Below the pieces are notes generated by a model. It did not search any database. It saw only the letters and a list, made by a program, of their open reading frames with translations, and was not told the origin of the DNA. Position numbers and translations under genes: made by a program. Below, in pieces: positions 42,757 through 50,671 of a DNA stretch of 64,000 bases. Origin of the DNA: Flavobacterium quisquiliarum (GTDB lineage Bacteria > Bacteroidota > Bacteroidia > Flavobacteriales > Flavobacteriaceae). The DNA is taken from the NCBI RefSeq assembly GCF_019308285.1, contig NZ_WWEM01000007.1, positions 34,200-98,199 on the forward strand, given 5' to 3'. Positions within the stretch are counted from its first letter, which is position 1; each line of letters opens with the position of its first letter.

Positions 42757-45700
42757 TTAGAAATTAAGATTCATCCCAAAAACCATTTGTCTGCTTCTTG
42801 GATAAGGACTTGAATCAACCCCTGGTGTAAGCGGGTTTTTTCTTTTGGTTGAAACTTCTGGATCTGAGCCAGAATAGTTAGTCCAAACAAAAACATTACT
42901 TGCCGTCATATAGAATCTCAATTTAGAAACTCCAAGTTTAGATGTAAACATCTCTGGGGCTGTATACCCTAACGTTAAAGTATTTAATCTTAAAAATGAT
43001 GCGTCTTCAACAGCCCAATCTGTAAATATAGCACTTCTCATATATGGAGACCACATCGTTGTATTAGCATTAAGAGCTGCTAATGCAGTAGGATCTGTTA
43101 CTAATTGACCTGATACCGGATCTAAATTTGTCCATCTTTTTCCATCAGCCATAGTAGAATTCAAATTTTTATATTGTCCTGAAGCTGTCGCTGTTGAAAA
43201 TTCAATTTTATCAGCATTATAAACATCATTACCAATACTCCAGTTAAAAGCAGCCATTAAATCAAAACCATAAGCATTACCATTGATCACAAAACCACCT
43301 GTGCTTTTAGGATTGTAGTTTCCAATAATTGTTTTGTCTTTTAAATCTACCACACCATCTCCATTAACATCTTTCAATTTCATATCTCCCGGTTTAAGAG
43401 AACTTCCATCTCCAACCAAAGTAGTAGCAGTAGGAATTACACCTGTTTTTAAAACATATTTTCCTCCAACATAATCAAAGTCTGAGACTTCATATCTACC
43501 ATCATTTTTATAGCCATACATTGTTCCTAAAGAAGAACCCACTGCTATTAAATAATCATCTCCAATTTGTGAAGAAGCCCAACCAGTAGCTGCTCCAAAA
43601 TCACTCATAATACCTAATGAATTAATACGGTTTTTGTTTATTCCCATATTGAATGAAAAATTCAATCCGTATTTCGCTTTTTCAATTGCCACAACATTTA
43701 TAGTCGCTTCAAAACCTGTGTTTTGAGTTTCTCCCATGTTACGGTATTGGTATTCATATCCAGATCCAGGAACTGGAAAATTAATTAATAAGTCGCTTGT
43801 AACGTTTTTATAAACATCAAAATTACCACTTAAACGATTTTTGAAAAATCCAAAATCCAAACCAACATTCTGAGTTACCGTAGTTTCCCATTTTAAATCA
43901 GGATTAGGCATTGTTTTTGGAATTGCCCAAACACTAGTAACCCCATTAATCCATGTTGTTGGAATAGATTGAAAAATTTGAGTTTGCTGTCCTACAGGAA
44001 TATTATTATTTCCTGCCTCACCATAACTAGCTCTTATTTTTAAAAGATCAATCCATGATGTCCCTTTTAAGAAACGTTCTTCAGAAATTTTCCATCCTGC
44101 TGCAAAAGCTGGAAAATAGCCCCAACGATTTTGCGACAAGAATTTACTTGATCCATCTGCTCTAAAGGTAGCCGATAAGATGTAACGATTTTTATAGTCA
44201 TAATTAGCACGTCCAAAAAATGACAACAATCTATCATCAGGATTATAATAATTATCGACTGCTTGAGGTGTTCCTTGCGATGTTAATGTTTTCGCTTGGT
44301 TAAAATCAAAGAAAGAAGGATATCCATGAATAGTAGAAGTCACAGTATTCACTTCATAATTAATGCTTTCTTCTCCTATAAGAGCCGTCAAATGATGATC
44401 TTCGCCCATTATTTTTTTGAAATCGTAATTCAACGTATTCGCATTTCTAAAACGTTTTTCTTTACCGTCTGTAATAACCATAGCTGGCTTACCTTGTAAT
44501 GTACTAGCTGGAGCATTAGCTACATAATAAGTACTGCGTCCATAATAACGATAATCTAAACTGTTATAATTATCAAGACCTAAGTCTACTTTCAATTTTA
44601 AATTATCAACCAATTCCCATCCAAAACTTCCCAGCATATTAAAGTTCTTACGAAACTGCTGACGTTCATTATCTGAAATAGATCTCAAAGGATTTATTAA
44701 TACATCTGTTCCGTCTCCAGAAACATCATCAGAAGTCAAACCTGATACTGGAATCGGTGCATAACCCACAATAGTACGCATACGAGAATCTGATGAAGAT
44801 TTTTCATTCTGCTCATTTACACCACCACCATCAATTTCTGTATCAGAATAACGCACTGTAAAACCAACATCGATCTTATCACTTATTTTACTTTTTAATG
44901 CCAATGCAAGGTTGTTTCTTTTGTAATTTGAACCCAACATAATTGCCTTTTCATCGTAATGAGCATAATTAAAGTTATAATTAAGCTTATCCGTTCCTCC
45001 TCTAATTCCTAAATCACGGCTTTGCACCTCACCTCTACGTCCAAAAATCTGCTTTTGCCAATCATTCCCTTTTAAACCACTGTACATATCGTGATCCTGC
45101 CAATTTCCAAAATATTTTGTGTAAGAAGTTGGATCCGAAGGTACTTTTGTTCCTGTTTGAGAAAGCAACGCATATTCGTATTGCCATTTTGTATAATCTT
45201 CAGGAGATAAAACGTCAATTTCATTAGCGATGGTTTTCATACCATAGAACATATTGAAGTTCACCGCTATTTTCCCATCTTTTCCACTTTTTGTTGTAAT
45301 CAAGATTACCCCATTTGCACCACGAGATCCATAGATTGCTGTAGAAGCCGCATCTTTTAAAACGGTCATTGTCTCAATATCAGATGACGAAATATCATTC
45401 ATATTATTGATTGGAAATCCATCCACAATAATTAAAGGCGAAGCATCTTGAGTAAGAGATCCACCTCCACGAACTCTAATTCTAATATCAGCATCTGGAG
45501 AACCTTCAGACGACATAACCTGCACACCAGCGATTCTACCTGTTAAAGCTTCGGCAACATTTGCTACTGGTACTTTTTTCAGATCATTACCCGAAATAGT
45601 AGATACAGCTCCTGTCAAATCAGATTTCTTAGAAGTACCGTATCCAATTACAACAACCTCATTTAGGTTATTAGAATCTTCGGTCATTGTAGCGTTTACC

Positions 45701-45999
45701 TTGGATTTTCCTTCTGTAGAAATGTCAATACTTTTAAAACCAATAAAAGAAAAGCTTAAAACAGCTTTCGGATTGGTTAGTTTTATTTTAAAGTGACCGT
45801 CAAAGTCAGTAGAAGTTCCGTTCTTGGTACCTTTTTCCAAGACATTTACGCCTGGCAGAGAAAGTCCTGCGGCATCCTTCACGGTTCCCTCTATAGTAGT
45901 GCCCTGTGCATGCATTTGACTGCCGATCAATAAGCACAGTAAGAAAACAAGTTTAAAGCAAAAATTTGCTCCTTTGTTTAATAGTTCTTTAAAGTTCAT
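42757..45999 (-). CDS. SusC/RagA-family TonB-linked transporter, second locus
   Basis: 1080 residues. Signal peptide, carboxypeptidase-like domain (IEGTVKDAAGLSLPGVNVLE), a plug with IRIRVRGGGSLTQDASPLII and TVLKDAASTAIYGSRGAN, then a long barrel ending MVFGMNLNF. First gene of a three-gene unit (SusC, SusD, beta-helix lipoprotein) with palindromic sites upstream, so it is probably regulated by a repressor. No sensor or enzyme gene lies next to it. Confidence 0.95.
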   Translation of the reverse strand: MNFKELLNKGANFCFKLVFLLCLLIGSQMHAQGTTIEGTVKDAAGLSLPGVNVLEKGTKNGTSTDFDGHFKIKLTNPKAVLSFSFIGFKSIDISTEGKSKVNATMTEDSNNLNEVVVIGYGTSKKSDLTGAVSTISGNDLKKVPVANVAEALTGRIAGVQVMSSEGSPDADIRIRVRGGGSLTQDASPLIIVDGFPINNMNDISSSDIETMTVLKDAASTAIYGSRGANGVILITTKSGKDGKIAVNFNMFYGMKTIANEIDVLSPEDYTKWQYEYALLSQTGTKVPSDPTSYTKYFGNWQDHDMYSGLKGNDWQKQIFGRRGEVQSRDLGIRGGTDKLNYNFNYAHYDEKAIMLGSNYKRNNLALALKSKISDKIDVGFTVRYSDTEIDGGGVNEQNEKSSSDSRMRTIVGYAPIPVSGLTSDDVSGDGTDVLINPLRSISDNERQQFRKNFNMLGSFGWELVDNLKLKVDLGLDNYNSLDYRYYGRSTYYVANAPASTLQGKPAMVITDGKEKRFRNANTLNYDFKKIMGEDHHLTALIGEESINYEVNTVTSTIHGYPSFFDFNQAKTLTSQGTPQAVDNYYNPDDRLLSFFGRANYDYKNRYILSATFRADGSSKFLSQNRWGYFPAFAAGWKISEERFLKGTSWIDLLKIRASYGEAGNNNIPVGQQTQIFQSIPTTWINGVTSVWAIPKTMPNPDLKWETTVTQNVGLDFGFFKNRLSGNFDVYKNVTSDLLINFPVPGSGYEYQYRNMGETQNTGFEATINVVAIEKAKYGLNFSFNMGINKNRINSLGIMSDFGAATGWASSQIGDDYLIAVGSSLGTMYGYKNDGRYEVSDFDYVGGKYVLKTGVIPTATTLVGDGSSLKPGDMKLKDVNGDGVVDLKDKTIIGNYNPKSTGGFVINGNAYGFDLMAAFNWSIGNDVYNADKIEFSTATASGQYKNLNSTMADGKRWTNLDPVSGQLVTDPTALAALNANTTMWSPYMRSAIFTDWAVEDASFLRLNTLTLGYTAPEMFTSKLGVSKLRFYMTASNVFVWTNYSGSDPEVSTKRKNPLTPGVDSSPYPRSRQMVFGMNLNF

Positions 46000-46165
46000 G
46001 GTTGATTGTTTAAGTTGTTAATTTTTCTTCGTTTTGGTTTAAGTGGTTTTTTGTGGTTACTTTCAATTCATTTTTAAAATTATTACAGGTATTATTTTAT
46101 GCTTAATTTTCCTATATCTGCAAATAACAGTGTTAATTCCTGTTACTTTTTAATTGTTATAACTT

Positions 46166-46173
46166 AATCGATT
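46166..46173. promoter_or_regulatory. AATCGATT site, partial
   Basis: The core AATCGATT within TTAATCGATTTCG lacks the outer bases of the perfect site 28 bp away and may be a low-affinity copy. Confidence 0.3.
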
Positions 46174-46193
46174 TCGAACATCAAAAAAAAAGT

Positions 46194-46207
46194 TGTAATC
46201 GATTACA
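46194..46207. promoter_or_regulatory. Perfect 14-bp palindrome TGTAATCGATTACA, LacI-type operator shape
   Basis: The site is exactly palindromic with a central CG, as in LacI-family operators. It is about 195 bp before the susC start codon of the second locus, on an otherwise coding-free 614-bp stretch. The regulator is not in this window. Confidence 0.6.
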
Positions 46208-46380
46208 CAAACATAGATATTTTTTTTAAACGAAAAATAAATTCTCATAAAAATTTGCTAAAAAAAATTACATATTGAAAATTTTATTGCTTTTTTATGT
46301 GAGATATATAATTTATCTTAACTTAAAATATTAAAAATATTATTACTAATCGTTCATTTGATTCTATTTTTATAAAAAAA

Positions 46381-46393
46381 ACAATCGATTACA
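46381..46393. promoter_or_regulatory. Third AATCGATT palindromic site
   Basis: ACAATCGATTACA differs from the perfect site in one arm. It is 187 bp further from susC than the perfect site; the spacing allows looping. The rest of 46000-46563 is AT-rich and holds nothing else I can support. Confidence 0.45.
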
Positions 46394-46563
46394 TGAATAT
46401 TAATTACGAAATTATTAGGTGTTATTTTTACACTTAAAAAGTTAAAGAGATGCTAAAAAAAAATGAAGTCAGAAGAAAATTATGCTAATTTTTAAAGTGT
46501 ATTTTCCGATAAAGTAGAGAAAAAAGAGAATAATTAGAAACAAAAAGTCATTTATAGACACAA

Positions 46564-46600
46564 AAAAAGCCCTTAAACAAAAGTTAAGGGCTTAAAAAAG
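46564..46600 (-). terminator. Terminator of the MFS gene
   Basis: AAGCCCTTAA (46568-46577) pairs with TTAAGGGCTT (46584-46593). An A-run on the plus strand gives the minus-strand T-tract after the MFS stop at 46614. Confidence 0.75.
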
Positions 46601-46613
46601 AGTAAAAATATTT

Positions 46614-47780
46614 TTAAATGTGCTGTACTGCAACTTGTTTACGATGTAACTTCATCAATATGAATGTAATAATCATTCCGATAATTGACATAGCGACGCC
46701 AATTAAATTAGGTGATGAGTAACTAAAGCCCGCCGCCAAAGGCAATCCGCCTAGAAAGGCTCCTAAAGCATTACCTATATTAAAGCTTCCTTGAAGTGAT
46801 GCTGAAGCAATCATCTCTGCTCCTTTTGCTGTACGAATCATAAGCATCTGGATTGGCGCTATAACAGAGAAAGAAATCGCACCAGTTAAGAATGTCAGAA
46901 ATAAAGACACATATTGATTAAAAGAGAAGAAATAAACCAAAACCAAATCTACTGACATTACTAACAATAAAGCCAATGTAGTTGGAGCCGGCGAAAATCG
47001 GTCTGCCAATTTCCCTCCTGCGAAATTTCCAACGACCATTCCTAATCCCGCCAAAATCAAGATATACGAAACATCTTCTGGCGAAAACTTAGAAACATTA
47101 ATTAATAAAGGAGCAATATAACTGATCCAAGCAAACAAACCTCCAAAACCAATTGCCGTAATTCCGATAATCAGCCAGGCTTCTGTTTTCTTAAAGAATT
47201 GAAGTTGTGTTTTCATATTGACACTTTCTCCTTTTTCCAGATTTGGCATCCACATATAAATTGCCAGAAACGTTAATAATCCCACAAAAGCAATTAAAAC
47301 AAAAGTATAACGCCAGATAAAATGGTGCCCTATATAAGTTCCGATAGGTACGCCTATTAAGTTCGCAATAGTTAATCCGGCAAACATAATAGAAATAGCC
47401 TGTGCTTCTTTTCCTTTATCTGCCAAACGGCTTGCGACTACCGCTCCCACTCCAAAGAATGCTCCATGTGGCAAACCAGAAAGAAAACGAGAAGCAAATA
47501 AAACATTATAATCAGGAGCAATAATAGACAATGCATTAAACACAGCTAACATTAATGCTAAAATCAAAAGCATTTTTTTAGGCGCATAATTTCTTCCTGC
47601 AATTACCAATAAGGGTGCTCCAATAACAACTCCAAGTGCATAAGAAGATATTAAATATCCAGCAACAGGAATGGAAACTTTCATATCTGTGGCAATATCA
47701 GGCAAAAGGCCCATCATTACAAATTCTGTAATTCCAATAGTTAACCCTCCTAAAGAGAGCGCAATAAGACTTTTTTTCAT
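46614..47780 (-). CDS. MFS transporter (DHA1-type, AraJ/YdhP-like efflux)
   Basis: 388 residues with twelve membrane helices. The ITEFVMMGLLPDIATDM opening and SYALGVVIGAPLL with GRNYAPKKMLL loop 2-3 are characteristic of drug or sugar efflux permeases of the DHA1 family; SRFLSGLPHGAFFGVGAVVASRL is the family helix 4. Inner membrane, proton-driven. It is divergent from an AraC-type gene, 101 bp apart, which probably regulates it. Substrate unknown. Confidence 0.9.
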   Translation of the reverse strand: MKKSLIALSLGGLTIGITEFVMMGLLPDIATDMKVSIPVAGYLISSYALGVVIGAPLLVIAGRNYAPKKMLLILALMLAVFNALSIIAPDYNVLFASRFLSGLPHGAFFGVGAVVASRLADKGKEAQAISIMFAGLTIANLIGVPIGTYIGHHFIWRYTFVLIAFVGLLTFLAIYMWMPNLEKGESVNMKTQLQFFKKTEAWLIIGITAIGFGGLFAWISYIAPLLINVSKFSPEDVSYILILAGLGMVVGNFAGGKLADRFSPAPTTLALLLVMSVDLVLVYFFSFNQYVSLFLTFLTGAISFSVIAPIQMLMIRTAKGAEMIASASLQGSFNIGNALGAFLGGLPLAAGFSYSSPNLIGVAMSIIGMIITFILMKLHRKQVAVQHI

Positions 47781-47844
47781 TTCATTAAAAGTAGAAAGGA
47801 ATGATTTCTACGTTGCAAAATTAACACCGTTAGCTCGATCATAA

Positions 47845-47876
47845 ATTGTATATTTGTGACATAAAATTGTAAATTT
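47845..47876. promoter_or_regulatory. Direct repeat ATTGTATATTT / ATTGTAAATTT, candidate AraC operator
   Basis: Two near-identical 11-mers start at 47845 and 47866, 21 bp apart (two helical turns), in the shared region between the MFS and AraC genes. A TATATTTG box at 47849-47856 lies inside the first repeat, so binding there could block the regulator's own promoter. Confidence 0.5.
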
Positions 47877-47881
47877 AAGTT

Positions 47882-48715
47882 ATGCCTAAATTAAATCAGT
47901 TTAAAACACTAGTATTGGATGAATTTGAGGAAGAAAAATTTCATCTTCCACCACATACTCATACTTATTACGAAATTATTTATATCAAAAAGGGAAGCGG
48001 AGTTCATCATTTAAACCATAATCTCCTTCCTTATAAAGCTGGAGATTTATTTGTGATTTCGCCAGACGACGAACATTATTTTGATATCAAGAAAAGTACA
48101 GGATTCATTTTCATTAAATTCACTGATAATTATTTCAACTCTAAACAGAATCTTACCTGCGATGAATTTTTGGTCAATACTCCCGAAAGTTTCATGAGAG
48201 ATAAAATTTTAAAAGAAACTGTTTTAAAGTTTGATGAACCTTGTAAAACGATTCTAAAAAACACTGTTGAAAATATTGTTACTTATGACAAATACATAGA
48301 TGTAACTAATTCTCCAATTGTTTTCTATCAGATTCTTTCGATTTTTGGTTTAATTAAGGAAACCATTCGAGGCATGAATCTTCAGATGAAATCGACACAT
48401 TTGGATAATGAACAAATTGCTAATTATATTCATCAGAATATTTATCAGCCAAAATTAGTTCAAATTAAAATTATTGCAGAGCATTTTAATATCGCACAAA
48501 CCTATTTCAGCGCTTATTTCAAAAGGACTTTTGGTGTTAGTTATCGGGAATACATTCATAATTTAAGAACAACTTTAATAGAGAAAAGGTTTCATAACAA
48601 TCAATTACCGATTAAGCAGATTGCGTATGAATTTGGTTTTACTGACGAGAGTCATTTGACGAATTATTTCAAAAAGCGCAAAAACATGAAACCAACAGAT
48701 TTTAAAAAACTCTAG
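47882..48715 (+). CDS. AraC-family transcriptional regulator with cupin domain
   Basis: 277 residues. The N-terminal cupin segment (HLPPHTHTYYEIIYIKKGSG, LPYKAGDLFVISPDDEHY) is followed by the C-terminal double HTH (about 185-275: VQIKIIAEHFNIAQTYFSAY, PIKQIAYEFGFTDESHLTNY). Divergent to the MFS exporter gene with a repeat at 47845 in between, so it is probably the regulator of that exporter. The ligand is unknown. Confidence 0.92.
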   Translation: MPKLNQFKTLVLDEFEEEKFHLPPHTHTYYEIIYIKKGSGVHHLNHNLLPYKAGDLFVISPDDEHYFDIKKSTGFIFIKFTDNYFNSKQNLTCDEFLVNTPESFMRDKILKETVLKFDEPCKTILKNTVENIVTYDKYIDVTNSPIVFYQILSIFGLIKETIRGMNLQMKSTHLDNEQIANYIHQNIYQPKLVQIKIIAEHFNIAQTYFSAYFKRTFGVSYREYIHNLRTTLIEKRFHNNQLPIKQIAYEFGFTDESHLTNYFKKRKNMKPTDFKKL

Positions 48716-48785
48716 TTAGCAAAATCTTAAAAAGTAATTTCCTCGAACATTTTTAGCTAAATTTGTACTTCTAAAAACAATTTCT

Positions 48786-49145
48786 TTGAAAAAGAAAACC
48801 CATATAATACTGCTTTTTATAACACTTAGTTTCTTTTTGAATCCAAGTTATACTTATGCATGTAATATGGGACATCACAAAGAAATTACTTCTAAAGAAG
48901 AAAACAGCTGTTCTAAAAAATGCTGTGAAAAGAAAACTTCAAAACAAGAAAAACACAATTGTGACGGAAAGTGCCGTCATTCGGGCTGTACAACTTCTGC
49001 ATTACAATTTGTTATTTTGACTTCAAACGATTTTGATTTGCAAAATGATGTTTTCAATTTTTCTTTAAAAAACAAAATTTCATCTTATAGTAATTCAACT
49101 ATTTCTTCTGGATTTACTTCTATTTGGCTGAAGCCGAAAATATAA
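48786..49145 (+). CDS. Secreted Cys/His-rich small protein at the metal island, TTG start
   Basis: No ATG precedes the signal peptide; TTG 48786 gives MKKKTHIILLFITLSFFL...TYA, a good signal sequence, so 119 residues with a non-ATG start. The mature part has CNMGHHKE, then CSKKCCEKK, CDGKCRHSGC: eight Cys and four His in 45 residues, probably a soft-metal (Cu, Zn or similar) ligand set. The second half is Ser/Asn-rich without cysteine. It is the first gene of the metal cluster. Confidence 0.7.
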   Translation: MKKKTHIILLFITLSFFLNPSYTYACNMGHHKEITSKEENSCSKKCCEKKTSKQEKHNCDGKCRHSGCTTSALQFVILTSNDFDLQNDVFNFSLKNKISSYSNSTISSGFTSIWLKPKI

Positions 49146-49241
49146 TTATTGCATTTAGTACAGCCCATATTGGGTCTTTTTGAAATCAACTTTTTTAATT
49201 AATTTTAAAGGAAATTAATCCTTTACCAAATATTATATACA

Positions 49242-49769
49242 ATGAAAAAATCAATCATAGCTTTAGCAACAGCATTTACAGTATTTTTTAGCGCAAATAC
49301 AATTCAGGCAAAAAACAATAATTCTGAATTGACAGCAATTGAAATCGCCGATTCTCAATTACAATCGGTTTACGATGCTTACTTTACTGTAAAAGATGCA
49401 CTTATAAAAAGTGACAGCAAATTGACTTCGGCGAAAGCCAAAGATTTACTGAGTGCCATCACAGCTGTAAAAATGGATAAATTAAAAAGCAACGAACATA
49501 CCGTTTGGATGAAGGTAGTAAAAAAACTAACTGCTGATGCTAAAAGTATTTCGACTTCTTCAGATCTTAAAAAACAACGTGAGACTTTCAAATCATTATC
49601 GAAAGGAACTTACGATTTGATAAAAGTTTCAAGTCCAACTGAACCAATCTACAAACAATATTGCCCTATGGCTGATGCCGATTGGTTAAGCAAAGAAAAG
49701 GCAGTTAAGAATCCTTACTATGGTTCTTCTATGCTAACTTGCGGAAATGTCGTAGAAACGATCAAATAA
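49242..49769 (+). CDS. DUF3347 family periplasmic protein
   Basis: 175 residues with a signal peptide (cleavage near TIQA-K). The DUF3347 domain (about 40-145: LQSVYDAYFTVKDALIKSDSKL, TVWMKVVKKL) is followed by QYCPMADADW and the closing LTCGNVVETIK. The Cys-Pro-Met segment is a metal-ligand-like feature seen in copper-associated DUF3347 proteins and CusB partners. It is coupled with the next gene (2-bp gap), and lies in the copper island. Confidence 0.88.
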   Translation: MKKSIIALATAFTVFFSANTIQAKNNNSELTAIEIADSQLQSVYDAYFTVKDALIKSDSKLTSAKAKDLLSAITAVKMDKLKSNEHTVWMKVVKKLTADAKSISTSSDLKKQRETFKSLSKGTYDLIKVSSPTEPIYKQYCPMADADWLSKEKAVKNPYYGSSMLTCGNVVETIK

Positions 49770-49771
49770 AT

Positions 49772-50332
49772 ATGAAGCTTTACATCAAAAACATGGTGTG
49801 CGGCCGATGCAAAATGGTTGTGAAGTCTGAGTTCGAAAAACTCGGACTTCAAACTATTGCTGTTGAATTAGGTGAGGTTGAGTTACAAAACGAAATCAAT
49901 GATTCGCAAAAAGAGGTTTTATTAGAAAATCTTCAAGCTTTAGGTTTTGATTTAATCGATGATAAAAAAACAAAAACTGTCGAAAAAATAAAAAATCTAA
50001 TCGTCGATTTGGTTCATCATAAAAACAATGATCTTAAAATAAACTTGTCCGATTATCTCGCAGAAAACCTCAATCAAGATTATAATTCGCTGAGCAATTT
50101 ATTTTCTGAAATTGAAAACACTACGATCGAAAAATATTTCATTAGCCAGAAAATTGAAAAAGTAAAAGAATTATTGGTTTATAATGAACTTTCGTTAAGC
50201 GAAATTGCTGATATTCTTAATTACAGCAACGTAGCACATTTAAGCAATCAATTCAAAAAAATTACGGGCTACACTCCTACTTCATTTAAGCAATCAAAAG
50301 ATAAAATGCGTATTCAGATAGAGAATTTGTAA
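49772..50332 (+). CDS. HMA-like domain fused to AraC-type HTH, putative metal-responsive regulator
   Basis: 186 residues from ATG 49772; a TTG at 49739 extends the frame into the preceding gene and was rejected. The N-terminal 65 residues form a ferredoxin-like HMA domain with the metal-binding pair Cys10/Cys13 in NMVCGRCKMVV. The C-terminal AraC HTH has FISQKIEKVKELL and SLSEIADILNYSNVAHLSNQ, KITGYTPTSF. The fusion combines a copper-chaperone fold with a DNA-binding domain in one chain. It sits between DUF3347 and copper ATPase genes and is probably their regulator. Confidence 0.85.
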   Translation: MKLYIKNMVCGRCKMVVKSEFEKLGLQTIAVELGEVELQNEINDSQKEVLLENLQALGFDLIDDKKTKTVEKIKNLIVDLVHHKNNDLKINLSDYLAENLNQDYNSLSNLFSEIENTTIEKYFISQKIEKVKELLVYNELSLSEIADILNYSNVAHLSNQFKKITGYTPTSFKQSKDKMRIQIENL

Positions 50333-50343
50333 AAAAGTCAATT

Positions 50344-50570
50344 TCTCGCAAAGCCGCAGAGGCGCAAAGTTTTATTTTTCACGCAGATTTTAAAAGATTT
50401 AAGCAGATTCTGCAGATATTTATTTGCAAATCAAATCTGCTTAATCTACGTGAAAACTTTAAAAACTTATTGACTTATCTTTATTTAAAAAACTTAGCGT
50501 CTCTGCGTCTTTGCGAGATTAAATAGCAACTTTTAAAAAAATCTGCTTAAATCTGCCAAATCTGCGTGAA
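50344..50570. repeat. Nested palindromes (CTTTGCG and CAGATTT types)
   Basis: The outer arms, TCTCGCAAAGCCGCAGAGGC (50344 onward) and its inverse ending TCTTTGCGAGA at 50518, pair over about 30 bp. Inside lies CACGCAGATTT (50380-50390) against AATCTACGTG (50443-50452). A third CAGATTT/AAATCTGC group occurs at 50540-50569. No frame longer than a few codons. This occupies most of the 339 bp between the regulator and ATPase genes. Confidence 0.7.
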
Positions 50571-50671
50571 ACAAAAATCTTCGTAAATCTTACAAATCAT
50601 TCCCAAAATTCTACAAACCGAACTCGCCAATAGTTCAGAAATTTGCATTGTAATACTTAAAAACCAATACA

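Noticed and set aside
49163..49175. CCCATATTGGG hairpin after the Cys-rich gene as a metal operator
   Set aside because: The arms are only 4 bp and T residues follow, so a weak terminator is equally likely; neither can be supported.
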